DNA from: Anomaloglossus baeobatrachus
Taxonomy: Eukaryota; Chordata; Amphibia; Anura; Aromobatidae
Reading direction: 5' to 3'
DNA length: 64,000 nt
Assembly (NCBI RefSeq): GCF_048569485.1
Contig: NC_134357.1
Location: forward strand, 108,670,744 to 108,734,743
Shown: positions 42,541-53,039 of the stretch, one piece after another
How positions within the stretch are numbered: the first letter of the stretch is position 1
How the letters are laid out: each line of letters starts with the position of its first letter
Position numbers and translations under genes: made by a program
Notes under the pieces: model-generated
The model's input: the letters and a program-made list of their open reading frames with translations, nothing else
Told to the model about the DNA's origin: nothing
Databases searched by the model: none

Positions 42541-43261
42541 TGAATCATACAAGAGAAGGAATGAGTACTATACGGCCATTCATTATAATGGGTATATACA
42601 AAAATGCACCTTGAAAATGTATAAATGCAAACAAACTTTATTCACATATTCATTAATAGTACAAGGGCACTGTTAGGACTAAAGTACAAAAATAAAAAGT
42701 CCTTACAGGAGTCAGGTACAGAAACAGAGAAAACGATCCCTAGCCATGGACATCTATATAGAAAAAATCCTCAAGAAGGGAAAAGGAACAACGTCCATCA
42801 ATCTAATGCAATGCTAAATCAATAGTACATAGCAAGGTAAATGCAACCAAATACTTGGCCATAGTCATGAAGATCATAGTAGGAGTAGTTGCTTACCCAT
42901 ATAAAGTGCTTGTGCTAAAGTAGATGTCCGGTGGGGAAAGAAGTCCCAACACGTTTCGCTGCGTTGCTTCCTCGGGGGGCAGTATACTAGAGATCATTTT
43001 CTCTGTTTCTGTACCTGACTCCTGTAAGGACTTTTTATTTTTTGTACTTTAGTCCTAACAGTGCCCTTGTACTATTAATGAATATGTGAATAAAGTGTGT
43101 TTGCATTTATAAATTTTCAAGGTGCCTTTTCGTATATACCCATTACAATGAATGGCCGTATAGTACTCATTTCTTCTCTTGTACGATCCATGTATCTTTT
43201 GAGTGGCCGAATACGATTTAAATCTATAGGATATCCATCTGTTGCCCAAATTCGTGTTTTA
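42541..43261. mobile_element. PLE-like inverted-repeat insertion with 15-bp target duplication
   Basis: Flanked by TGCACTATCAATATA at 42526-42540 and 43262-43276. The two halves are inverted copies of one sequence (about 42556-42740 against 43005-43190). The middle carries a minus-strand hammerhead-like motif (42951-42978, GAGGA-AGC-loop-GC-GAAACG). A long target duplication and inverted structure suit an RT-driven, PLE-type insertion. Confidence 0.72.
42951..42978 (-). ncRNA. Hammerhead-like motif in the inverted insertion
   Basis: Minus strand CCGAGGA, AGC, six-nt loop, GC, GAAACG. Spacing fits the hammerhead core, stem II is only two pairs and the core has C for T at its second base. Probably a degenerate PLE-type motif. 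Confidence 0.4.
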
Positions 43262-43801
43262 TGCACTATCAATATAGGTTATCAAACTTGTTTATTTTGT
43301 TTGGAAAAATTAAGGCTTAGAGGTGATCTAATTACAATGTACAAATATAAGAAGGGACAGTACAGAGATATTTCTAATGATCTTTTTTACACCTAGGCCT
43401 GTATTGATGACAAGGGGCATACTCTCCATCTAGAGATGGGTGGCAATTTTTAGTAGTGAGATTATGGGACTCTCCATCACATGATATTATAATAAAGACT
43501 GGATGGTTTTGCTGAAAAATACTGTATATTACAGGTAATAGATTCTGTGATGGGAAATAAATGCAGGGAACTAGTCAGATTGCCAAATGCAGAGTTGGGA
43601 AAGATTTTTCCCTTAAAATGGGGCAATTAGCATCTACCTCATGGGGTTTTTCCCATTCTTTGTATCAACGTTAGGCTATAGGTAGTACAGGATGGATGTC
43701 TTCTTTCAATGTGCTGAGTAGGGAAATATACTGTCAGGGGATATCATACTGTGAGTGGTGGGTACACCATGCTTTGTGCGATGGCACTGTGGGGCTATTA
43801 A

Positions 43802-44468
43802 AGGGAACCTGTCAGGTCCAATATGCAGCCAGAACCATGAGCAGTTCTGGGTACATATTGCTAATCCCTGCCTAACCGTCCCTGTATACACTAGCATAGA
43901 TAAAGAGATTCCCTTGCTAGTCGGCTCCATTAGAATGTTAGTACGCCTCTGTGGGCATGCTGACATGCTAATGAATGCACAGTGTCAGAGTATGATCTCA
44001 TCTCTTCGCTGCCATACCCGCCTGACACTGGATTTCGGCTCAGTGCGCATGACACCAGAATTTGGGTCATGCGCATTACTTCAATTTGAGGCCAAGACGT
44101 GTACACCCGTCTTCATAGTGCGCATGACCGGATCTCCGGGGCCATGCACACTGAGCCGAAATTCAGTGTCGGGCGGCGATGGCGGCGAAGAGGTGAGAGA
44201 TCATCCTCTGACGCTGCACATTCATTAGCATTTTAGCACTCCCACAGGGACATACTAACATGCTAATGGGGGCGACTGGCCGGGGAACTAACGCTCAGGG
44301 AACTAGTCCCCGCGCTCATTAGCATACGATAAAAGATCTTTAGAAATAGTTTTTATAAAGATCTCTTTATCTATGCTAGTGTATACAGGGATGGTTAGGC
44401 AGGGATTAGCAATATGCACCTAGAACTGCTCGTGGTTCTGGGTGCATATTGGACCTGACAGGTTCCCT
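43802..44468. mobile_element. TTAA-flanked MITE, 667 bp, with long inverted ends
   Basis: TTAA at 43798-43801 and 44469-44472. The ends AGGGAACCTGTCAGGTCCAA and its inverse extend to about 110 bp of pairing (CTAATCCCTGCCTAACC, TATACACTAGCATAGATAAA). The TTAA target is that of piggyBac elements. It is inserted in a repeat whose CAGTATCATACTGTG phrase continues on both sides. Confidence 0.85.
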
Positions 44469-44479
44469 TTAAAGCAGTA

Positions 44480-44905
44480 TCATACTGTGTAAGAAACTGA
44501 ATGTTAATGGACTTCACTAAGAGTAGTATTTCTATGTGGATCTATGTAAAGAAGTAAGATTGATTAGGGTATAATCCTTAAAAAGGGAATATCTCACCAA
44601 TTCTACTCCCGGCATTATGTTGTGCTGTGGCACAATATTTGGTAGCTGGACCCCTCCAGTATTCATTCCAGGTACACTAACAGCTGTTATATTGATTTGG
44701 TCGTGGAATCAATGATACGGTCATTTCTTGCACGTGCCTCAGGAGACATTTTTCAACAAAGCATAGCCAGGTTGCAAGCTGCAGGGACTACTGTGAGCAG
44801 CCTACTTGGCCTAAACGTGTTATCAAGGCGGACAGCAGGGATAGGGAACAGTGATGACCGGGCACTACCATGCTAGGGTGCTTGGTACTCATAATGAGCA
44901 GTGCA
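44480..44905. other. Unclassified sequence
   Basis: No coding sequence, termini or tandem structure recognised; the first part continues the repeat that hosts the TTAA MITE. Confidence 0.3.
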
Positions 44906-44914
44906 ATACTTGGA

Positions 44915-44962
44915 CAGGCTCGACTTTTTGCGACAAATATTGAAAAGCACTTTCATCAGTAA
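44915..44962 (-). ncRNA. Hammerhead-like motif with consensus CTGATGA core
   Basis: Minus strand reads CTGATGAAAGTGC, a loop, TGTCGC, then AAAAAG where GAAA is expected. The first core block is perfect and a short GTG/CGC stem II can form, but the second block has lost its G. The best core in the window, probably inactive. Confidence 0.45.
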
Positions 44963-45104
44963 GTTCTGAACACAGATGTATATTACACTACATGTCTCCT
45001 CACAGTGGGAAATTCATCAACGTTCATGTAACATTTATAGATTTTAAGCAGTGAGAGGGTATGTAGTATATACATTACACAGGCATTGAGAGCAAGTTCT
45101 CTTC

Positions 45105-45467
45105 TTGGTTATCCATATCATGTGGCAACACCTGGTTCAAAAGTTGTCCCTTCTGGACTCTGGGTCTGCCGGGAACATCACACAGCAGGTCGTAGTGGAT
45201 CGGTACTATGATCCCCCCCATCGACTTCAAGTTCCCATAGCGCTGTCCTCTGTGAATGGAAAGCTTTTGTCCAAGATTATCCAATTCGTCAGCGAGCAAG
45301 CTGAGCTTCGGATAGGAATACTGCAGATGGAGAAAATCGCTCTCCAGAAAATCGCTCTCCACATGCTACCTGGGATGTCACACCCTCTGCTATTGGGTCT
45401 GCCGTGGCTTCACAGACTTGAGCCTGTGTTGGACCTGAGATCCGGAGATGTGCTTAGATTGGGTTAG
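45105..45467 (+). pseudogene. Ty3/Gypsy protease fragment (fossil)
   Basis: A 120-residue frame with the aspartic protease motif LLDSGSAGNIT (about residues 16-26) and the C-terminal HPLLLGLPWLHRLEPVLDLRSG block typical of Ty3 elements before the RT. No RT follows. An isolated, old fragment with some breaks. Confidence 0.8.
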
Positions 45468-45549
45468 TCCTGTCACGAAAAATGTTTTGTGCCCTCTAAT
45501 CTTTCAGGCCAGCCGTGCACCTACAGTGCATACACAGATGTCTCGATAA

Positions 45550-46108
45550 GGGCCATTTACATGCTGTGACATGACTAACGATATATCGTCGGGGTCCCGG
45601 TGTTTGTGACGCACATCCGGCGTCGTTAGCGACATCGCAACGTGACACATAAGAGCGACCTTCAACGATCGCAAAAGAGGTAAAAATCGTTGCTTTTGGA
45701 GAGGTCGTTTGTTTACCAAAAATCGTTGTATGTGCAGTAACGAGGTTGTTCCTCGTTCCCTCGGCACCACACATCGCTATGTGTGACACCGCAGGAACAT
45801 CTCGTTACCTGCGGCTGCCGGCAATGAGGTAGGTGGAGGTGGGCGGGATGTTAGGGCCGCTTATCTTCGCCCCTCCGCTTCTATTGGGCGGCTGCTTAGT
45901 GACATCTCTGTGACGCAGCACAAACCGCCCCCTTAGAATGGAGGCGGTTCGCCGGTCACAGCGACGTCACTAGGCAGGTAAGTATGTGTGACTGTTCCTA
46001 GCGATGTTGTGCACCACGGGCAGCATTGTGCCCGTGACGCACAACCGACGGGTGTGGGTACGCTCGCTAGCTATCCTGCTAGCGAGATCGCAGCGTGTAA
46101 AGTACCCT
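45550..46108. mobile_element. Harbinger-like MITE copy F
   Basis: TAA at 45547-45549 and 46109-46111. Ends GGGCCATTTACATGCTGTGA and TGTAAAGTACCCT; interior shares CCTCCGCTTCTATTGG and the hairpin (45747-45800). Inserted right after the Ty3 protease relic. Confidence 0.82.
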
Positions 46109-46778
46109 TAAGGCTGAGACACTGCCACCACATAGGCCGTACAATTGACCAAATGACCTCCTTCCTGATTCCTCACTTTTCCGTAGTCAAATTTGCCCTC
46201 TGTAACAGGCGGAGACCCTATCCATGTTCTCATGCATCAAAGAGAACCTGGCAAGGGGATTTATCAGAAGATAAACTGTGGAAAAAAGAAGCGCAATAGG
46301 GTCTTACCCCAGTAGCAATGGGGGAGAGAGAGATATGGTACTACTCACCTATAGGGGTTGTGACAGTCAAAACTCCTATAACAGCATGTATGTAGATAAA
46401 ATTACTCGGAAAAATTAATAAAAACCCGGTTTAGGTATAATCAAGGAAATTACTTTACTGGGAACATAGCTACCCATCACTAAATATACATGTGGGTGCA
46501 AATGAGTGAACACACACTTCAGTATCGTGAAAGTTTATATCAGGTCAGGAGCGTGGGAAAAAAACAACCGCGCATGCTCCGACTCAGATATGTAGCAAGT
46601 GTAGAGATAGAATCCATTGAAGGGGTGAGGAAAGTTCAACAGCGTGGGAAAAAAACAAGTGCGCATGTCTGCGATCCGTATCTCAGAGGAAAGTATTATG
46701 ATACCTATATTGTGATTTATGTTGTGTGATATGATCAAGATTTGTGCAGGGGAATAAGGCATTAAAATTAGCGGTTCA

Positions 46779-47312
46779 TTACAAATTAAAAATCGCGTTA
46801 TTAAGACCTGATAAAACAATTTCTATATAACACCTCACATAAAAACCATACATAAATACGCGTTGAGGGACTGTATAAAAGGCATAAAATATGAAACAAC
46901 ATAGACAATTTTTAGACAAACATTTGAACGATCCCATGATTTTATTCTCAGAACCCAAGGTTTTAGTCCCTCTAAGACGGCTAGGGACCACCTGATTTTT
47001 TAGGGTGGAAGCTCTCCGATAGGTTATACCCGGAACGTCTGGGATTGCACCCTTCAAAAAAGGGTCATTCAAGAGAATTCCCCAATGTTTCTTGATGATG
47101 CTTTTAATCAAAGCACTATCATTACTGTATGTAATCAGCAAGTTAGAAGCATAATTAAACCCGGTATTATCAACCTGATGGACAATTGGTTTTATTAGAT
47201 CAAACTGTGTCAAATTTTTGTTAACCTGGTAAGCTTTTTTGATTAGTGGAAGGGGATAGTTTTTGTCTAAACATTTTTCCTTCAACATTTTGAAGGAAAA
47301 ATTTTTAGACAA
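46779..47312 (-). pseudogene. PLE linker fragment, left arm
   Basis: 177-aa frame on the minus strand: NYPLPLIKKAYQVNKN, IKSIIKKHWGILLNDPFL, PGITYRRASTLKNQVV, CLSKNCLCC. This matches the PLE region between RT and GIY-YIG (compare LRHWPLL and RPKNLKDSLV in the element at 2030). RT and endonuclease are missing; the C-terminal part is noncoding-like. A fragment, not a gene. Confidence 0.75.
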
Positions 47313-47397
47313 AAACTATCCCCTTCCACTAATGTAATGATAGGTTATACCCGGAACTTCAAAGCACTATCATTACATTAGTGGAAGGGGATAGTTT

Positions 47398-47931
47398 TTG
47401 TCTAAAAATTTTTCCTTCAAAATGTTGAAGGAAAAATGTTTAGACAAAAACTATCCCCTTCCACTAATCAAAAAAGCTTACCAGGTTAACAAAAATTTGA
47501 CACAGTTTGATCTAATAAAACCAATTGTCCATCAGGTTGATAATACCGGGTTTAATTATGCTTCTAACTTGCTGATTACATACAGTAATGATAGTGCTTT
47601 GATTAAAAGCATCATCAAGAAACATTGGGGAATTCTCTTGAATGACCCTTTTTTGAAGGGTGCAATCCCAGAAGTTCCGGGTATAACCTATCGGAGAGCT
47701 TCCACCCTAAAAAATCAGGTGGTCCCTAGCCGTCTTAGAGGGACTAAAACCTTGGGTTCTGAGAATAAAATCATGGGATCGTTCAAATGTTTGTCTAAAA
47801 ATTGTCTATGTTGTTTCATATTTTATGCCTTTTATACAGTCCCTCAACGCGTATTTATGTATGGTTTTTATGTGAGGTGTTATATAGAAATTGTTTTATC
47901 AGGTCTTAATAACGCGATTTTTAATTTGTAA
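47398..47931 (+). pseudogene. PLE linker fragment, right arm
   Basis: The plus-strand twin of the frame at 46779-47312. The only residue difference is Glu for Asp in AIP(E/D)VPGITY. The identity is due to the palindrome, and selection need not be invoked. Confidence 0.75.
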
Positions 47932-48599
47932 TGAACCGCTAATTTTAATGCCTTATTCCCCTGCACAAATCTTGATCATATCACACAACATAAATCACAA
48001 TATAGGTATCATAATACTTTCCTCTGAGATACGGATCGCAGACATGCGCACTTGTTTTTTTCCCACGCTGTTGAACTTTCCTCACCCCTTCAATGGATTC
48101 TATCTCTACACTTGCTACATATCTGAGTCGGAGCATGCGCGGTTGTTTTTTCCCACGCTCCTGACCTGATATAAACTTTCACGATACTGAAGTGTGTGTT
48201 CACTCATTTGCACCCACATGTATATTTAGTGATGGGTAGCTATGTTCCCAGTAAATTGCACCCTCACCATCAGAGGCTCTGGTGAATACTAGTGCAGCAC
48301 AGGGCAGGTGCTCAGGGTCACGTCACACCCTGCAATCTCGCCCCATTATAAATGGTCCGCACTCCTTGCCTATATGCATGTTCTGGTTAATATGTGCAGT
48401 AGGCTGCCTGGACTTGTGTATTACATTTTCCTGTTGTTTACTTCTTTCCCTGCTCTTTCTATGGTTTTGTCCATTATATTTACGTCGCCATCTTGTGTTT
48501 GATTGCGGTAATGCATCATCAACTGTAAGTGATGTAACACGTGTACACAGGAACAGCAACGAGGCCAAAAGTAAGTGACTCGCCACCCCATCACAGGCG

Positions 48600-48775
48600 T
48601 TCACACAGCGCACTGTGCCGGCAGACCAGTCCTCCCAGGGAAACTAACAGTTGTCCAACAGAGGAAACTCTGCCCGCGTTCTGATTGGTCAGAGCAGTGA
48701 CCGGGAGAACACGTGCACTCTGCAGAGCGCTGTGCTGGGAGAGAACGGCATCTTCTGAGAGGTAATGAGTAGCCA
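48600..48775 (+). promoter_or_regulatory. CpG-rich promoter-like sequence with CCAAT box and donor
   Basis: An inverted CCAAT box (TGATTGGTCA, 48681-48690), an E-box (CACGTG, about 48712) and raised CpG are followed by a possible noncoding first exon ending GAGAG before GTAATG (48762). This could be the start of a host gene continuing beyond recognised sequence, or a repeat-borne promoter. No downstream exon was identified. Confidence 0.3.
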
Positions 48776-48797
48776 GCAGTACAGAGCGTGCCGTGTG

Positions 48798-49015
48798 CAC
48801 TGCAGAGGGGAGGCCGGGACCAGAGGGGAGGCCGGGACCGTGCGGTTACAGGGGAGTCTGGGAGCAGAGAGGAGGATGGGAACAGGAAGGTGGGCGTGAG
48901 TGAGCAGACTGGAGGTCGGGACCGTGCGAGGGCACGGTGGAGGCTGTGAAGCAGAGGGGAGGCCGGGACCTGAGGGGAGGCCGGGACCGTGCGGGCACAG
49001 GGGAGGCTGGGAGGG
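48798..49015. repeat. G-rich minisatellite (GGGGAGGCCGGGACC units)
   Basis: At least six imperfect copies of GAGGGGAGGCCGGGACC alternate with TGCGGGCACAGGGGAGGCTG units over about 215 bp. Strongly G-skewed. Confidence 0.8.
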
Positions 49016-49019
49016 TCTA

Positions 49020-49520
49020 GGGTCAGCAGCGGCCTTGTGTACGGGAGCCTCTTGCAGGCCTGTTCGGCTTCTCCCACTTCTGCTCTGTTCCTGAGGACAC
49101 CGGGTCCCCGCTCTTTCCCGGGCTGCTGCAGGGTTGATTCCCCGGCTTGGTGCCCATAGAGCTGAAGACCCAACTCTCCGAGAAACGCCTGTGACTAGAA
49201 GGCCATTGGTTCCGATTCATCAGGATTCTTATGTAAACCGCCTTGAAATGTTGCACCGTTTTTGCGGCATTCTGTAGTATTGTGGCTTATGCCATCTCTG
49301 GTGGAGTTTGGGCCGGACACAGCGGGTGACGCGCTACTGCAAATTCAATAAAGTTTACACCACTTCAGTCATAAATCACACCTGGCGTATTCTGCCCCGA
49401 CTGAGGGACGTTTCTGCTGCAGTCGTGGAGTGTTGGCTTTTGCGTGAATTGGGCACATCTGACCCCAGAACACTGTGTGGTGTCAGTCCACTACTCGGAC
49501 AGCCCCAGCAGTTACTTTAG
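49020..49520. other. Unclassified sequence after the CpG-rich stretch
   Basis: No conserved coding sequence recognised. AATAAAG occurs near 49348. May belong to a transcript from the promoter-like region, but nothing supports this directly. Confidence 0.25.
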
Positions 49521-49790
49521 GCCGGGGCCACACGGGGCACTACTGCGATGCTTGCATGAGACTCGCGCTGGCAGCACAGCAGGGACTGGGTGTCACTGCG
49601 ACTGAGGTCCGACCCTGCGAGCGGGCCGGCACGGAGGAGGGGCGAGAGGGATTTCTCTCCCTCTCCTCCGTTGCCGGCTATTGCCATTCTCGCACTGCAC
49701 TAGCCGTGTACCGCGAGTGCAGTGCGATTTTTCTCTCGCTCCATTCACTTGAATGGGTGCGAGAGAAAAGGGACTCACCATAGGCCGGAG

Positions 49791-49971
49791 TCACACTTGC
49801 GAGAGACTCGCGCGAGTCTTGCATCGCAGTACCCGGCATGGCCTCACACTCTGCTGACAGGAGTGGGTCAGCTGCATGTATTTCTATGCAGTTCAGATAC
49901 TCCTGTCCGGAGAGTGTGAGGCCATTCCGGGTGCTGCGATGCGAGTCTCGCGCAAGTGTGATTCCGGCCTT
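49791..49971. mobile_element. Palindromic MITE, about 180 bp
   Basis: Ends TAGGCCGGAGTCACACTTGC and the inverse of GCAAGTGTGATTCCGGCCTTA, with inner blocks GAGACTCGCGC, GCATCGCAGTACCCGG and CACTCT all paired across the centre. Sequence left of it (49520-49790) looks like a diverged copy with the same GGCCGGGGCCACACGGGG start. Confidence 0.75.
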
Positions 49972-50299
49972 ACAATCACAACATGCTGCGATTGTTTTCT
50001 CGGTCTGACTAGGGCTGAGAAAATAATCGCTCATGTGTGCTGTCACACAGGCTAGAATTGGTCCGAGTGCAATGTGATGTTTTATCGCACTCCACTCCCA
50101 CCGATTTTCTCGCCGTGTGGCTTAGGCTCTAGGAATTTCTTGAGTGAAGGATTAGCGCACCTCCGTTAAAAAATGCACCAATAACGCACCGAAAAACGCA
50201 TGCATTTTACAGCGTTTTTGGTGCTTTTTTTGCAAGTTGGTCCCTGCGTTTTTTTAATGCTTTAACAGCAATAAATAATCTAGATAATCGATAGATTAA

Positions 50300-51735
50300 A
50301 GGAGTTGTCCGACATAAACTCAAACATTTTTGGTAAGCTAATCTGTGCTGTATTGTCATATAAAGCACCCCTACATTATTTTTTTTCTAACTTTTGTTCC
50401 TCTTGAATTCACCCTTTATTCTCTGCAGCTCCTTGTTTACATCCAGCTCCAGCAAACTTACCACTTCCTGTGCAAAACCTCAGTCAGAGCTGTCACCGCC
50501 CGGCCTCAGTGTCCAGCCTCACCCCCTGCACACACATTCCCTGTCAGTATTCTTCCCCAGCACCTGACCTGTTATCACTACAGTATTGCAAATAACAGCC
50601 CCACATAGGGCTCTGCACCGCGCACCACATAGGGCTCTGCACCGCGCACCACATAGGGCTCTGCACCGCGCACCACGCAGGACGCTCTGCACCGCGCACC
50701 ACGCAGGACGCTCTGCACCGCGCACCACGCAGGGCGCTCTGCACCGCGCACCACGCAGGGCGCTCTGCACCGCGCACCACGCAGGGCGCTCTGCACCGCG
50801 CACCACGCAGGGCGCTCTGCACCGCGCACCACGCAGGGCGCTCTGCACCGCGCACCACGCAGGGCGCTCTGCACCGCGCACCACGCAGGGCGCTCTGCAC
50901 CGCGCACCACGCAGGGCGCTCTGCACCGCGCTCTGCACCGCGCAGGGCGCTCTGCACCGCGCTCTGCACCGCGCAGGGCGCTCTGCACCGCGCTCTGCAC
51001 CGCGCAGGGCGCTCTGCACCGCGCAGGGCGCTCTGCACCGCGCACCACGCAGGGCGCTCTGCACCAAACACCCCCCCCCCCCCTACCCCCATAGGGAACA
51101 CATGTAGGGAGTACATACTCACCCGTCCTCGGTCCCTGCCGCTCCTGCACGTTCGCGCGGTGTCTGTGCTCTGGATATATCAGCACAGTAGTGACGTCAC
51201 CGCTGTGCTGAAGAGAGCACAGACAGTCGGGCAGTGATGAGATGCTGCGCTCCCTCTCATCAGCGCTTTCAAATGTACCGGCATCTGTGATCTGCGATGC
51301 CGGTACATTTGAATGTGTGATCCTGAGCAGGGGGCCCGGTGCTGACGGTGACACTATGGCAGCCGCCGCCAGGCCCCGCCCCCAGGTCACGGACCCCACA
51401 GCAGTGCAGGGGGAGGTTGTGGGCAAAGTACGGGGTGCGGGGGAATGTGTGGAAGGGTGCAGGGAAGTGGGCGGGGACTCCACACTGTAGTCGCCCAGCA
51501 GGGCGGCAACATGCTGTTCCAGATTTGCATGTCAACATGGTCCTGGTCCTGCCCATGTTGACATGAAATGACCGGAAGCAGCAAAATTGCGGCAGGAGCA
51601 GACACATGACCACTCTGAGCCGGGGGAGAGGGGCTGACAGCAGGGCAGGTAAGTGGTCTCGATCTACTTACCTGCCCCAATGTAGCCCAATAGGGTAATA
51701 AAAAAAAAAAAGGCAAAAGAAGCCGGATAACCCCT
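50300..51735. mobile_element. TTAA-flanked piggyBac-like non-autonomous element
   Basis: TTAA at 50296-50299 and 51736-51739; ends AGGAGTTGTCCG and CGGATAACCCCT are near inverses. It is 1.44 kb, noncoding, and includes a 26-bp minisatellite. TTAA targets are typical of piggyBac, and a piggyBac transposase fragment lies at 61335. Confidence 0.75.
50605..51066. repeat. 26-bp GC-rich minisatellite
   Basis: About 17 copies of CTCTGCACCGCGCACCACGC(AGGGCG), with early 24-bp variants ending ATAGGG and later shortened variants (CTCTGCACCGCG). A C homopolymer follows at 51069-51082. Long open frames on both strands are repeat artefacts, since the unit is not a multiple of three and all frames stay open. 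Confidence 0.95.
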
Positions 51736-51744
51736 TTAATGGAT

Positions 51745-51780
51745 AGATAGATAATGGATGGATGAATGGATAATAGAAAG
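51745..51780. repeat. (GATA/GGAT)n short tandem repeat
   Basis: GATAGATAGATAATGGATGG-type run directly after the TTAA element. Confidence 0.8.
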
Positions 51781-51889
51781 ACCTATATAATGTCCCACCT
51801 TCCTACATATTCTAAGCTGGCACCCTTTAGTGACTTTCATGTGGCCTTATATTTAGCCAAAAAAATAAATTTAAAAAAAAAACGGCGTG

Positions 51890-52600
51890 CGGTCTCCCCT
51901 ATCTTTTGTAGCCAGCTAGGGTAAAGCAGACGGCTGCAACCTGCAAACCACAGCTGGCAGCTTTACCGTAGCTGGTAATCCAAAACAGAGGGCACCCCAC
52001 GCTGTTATTTTAAATTAATTTTAAAACAAAAAACGTGGGGTCCCCCCCCCCAAATTGGATCACCAGCCAAGGTAAAGCGGACAGCTGTGGTCTGGTATTC
52101 TCCGACTAGGGAGGTCCACCGTTATTGGACAGTCCCCAGCCTAAAAATAGCAGGCCACAGCCGCCCTAGAAGTGGCACATCCATTGGATGTGCCAATCCT
52201 GGCGCTTCGCCCCAACTCATCCCATTGCCCTGGTGCGGTGGCAAACGGGGTAATATATGGGGTTGATGCCAGATGTGTAATGTCACCTGGCATCAAGCCC
52301 TGGGGTTCGTGAGGTCAGGCGTCTATCAGATACCTGACATCACCAACCCAGTCAGTAAGAAATAAAAAATAGACAACAAAGTTTTATTTGGAAAAAAACA
52401 CTGCGCAAAACATTCCCTCTTTCACCAATTTATTTACAAGAACAATCAAATCCGGGTCCGGCGTAATCCAATAAGGGGGTCCCACGACGATGCATACCAT
52501 AGTCAATGTCCCAGTCAATGAAGAACAGAATGTTCCCCATTGGCTGGGAGAGTAATGCAGTGACCTGAGCTTACATCAATGGGTCAGCCCAGGTCACTGC
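51890..52600. repeat. Interspersed repeat, copy 1 (CCGGCGTAATCCA family)
   Basis: Shares GGTATTCTC, CCCTCTTTCACCA, TTTATT and CCGGCGTAATCCA...GTCCCACGACG blocks, in the same order, with 61905-62345. Has internal GGTAAAGC(A/G)GAC duplications. No coding; family not named. Confidence 0.65.
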
Positions 52601-52639
52601 AGGGGATGACGAGTGCTAACTTCAGGAGGTTAGATGAGA

Positions 52640-52850
52640 TCATTACCCGCTGTGACGATCTCCTGCTTTCCTGACGTCAGCACTGTCACTGCCTTCTATG
52701 CCCGCCGCTTTCTCAGCAGTACCGCGGGAGCCCCTGACGTCTCCGCTAGTGACAGTCTCGGGCCGCCCGCGAGACGGGCATAGAAGGCAGTGACAGCGCT
52801 GACATCAGGAAAGCAGGAGATCGTTACAGCAGGTAATGACCTCATCTAAC
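52640..52850. repeat. Inverted repeat, about 65-bp arms
   Basis: Arms share GAT(C/G)(A/G)T(T/C)ACC, GATCTCCTGCTTTCCTGA and CACTGCCTTCTATGCCCG, inverted around a CpG-rich loop of about 80 bp. Confidence 0.75.
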
Positions 52851-53039
52851 CTCCTCACAGCAGCGCTCGTGATCCCCACGGCTGCTCGCACTGCAGTGCG
52901 AGAAGCTGCCGATACTGCAGTGCGGGCAGCTGCTGGGCTGGAGTGGGACACAGACTGCACGGGCACCTGACGGAGGTCACACGGAAGTGCTTCCGTGCGG
53001 CTTCCAGGGATTTTGTGGGCCCATTGACTTGTATTGAGT

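Larger units (their letters stand above)
42120..43690 (+). mobile_element. Non-LTR retrotransposon remnant (CR1/L2/Rex-like) with an insertion
   Basis: RT motif SGIPQGSVLG is encoded near 42253-42285, after WFTTGSVIGN-like sequence. A downstream block at 42420-42540 and 43277-43400 encodes the C-terminal LRGDLITMYKYKKGQYRDIS. It ends near CCTCATGGGGTTTTTCCC (about 43640). Internal deletions and frame changes make it a relic; 42541-43261 is a later insertion. Clade is not certain. Confidence 0.7.
46453..48257. repeat. 1.8 kb near-perfect palindrome of two PLE fragments
   Basis: The left arm (46453 to about 47335) and right arm (about 47385-48257) are inverted copies that differ at only a handful of sites. 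Outer ends read ACTGGGAACATAGCTACCC and its inverse. The roughly 50-bp centre is a patchwork of short pieces found elsewhere in the arms (GATAGGTTATACCCGGAAC and AAAGCACTATCATTAC). Each arm carries the same 177-aa frame. Confidence 0.92.

Noticed and set aside
43755-44228. 157-aa plus-strand frame starting MVGTPCFVRW
   Set aside because: It spans a MITE end and its interior; no conserved domain.
45496-45789. 97-aa and 88-aa minus-strand frames
   Set aside because: They lie inside MITE copy F, and similar frames appear in the other copies.
46779-47931. Duplicated 177-aa gene on both strands
   Set aside because: Identity is explained by the DNA palindrome, and the protein matches only the PLE linker, without RT or endonuclease.
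50519-51483. Long Cys/Arg/Ala-rich frames (up to 301 aa) on the minus strand and a 173-aa frame on the plus strand
   Set aside because: Produced by a 26-bp minisatellite with no stops in any frame; no domain and no start context.
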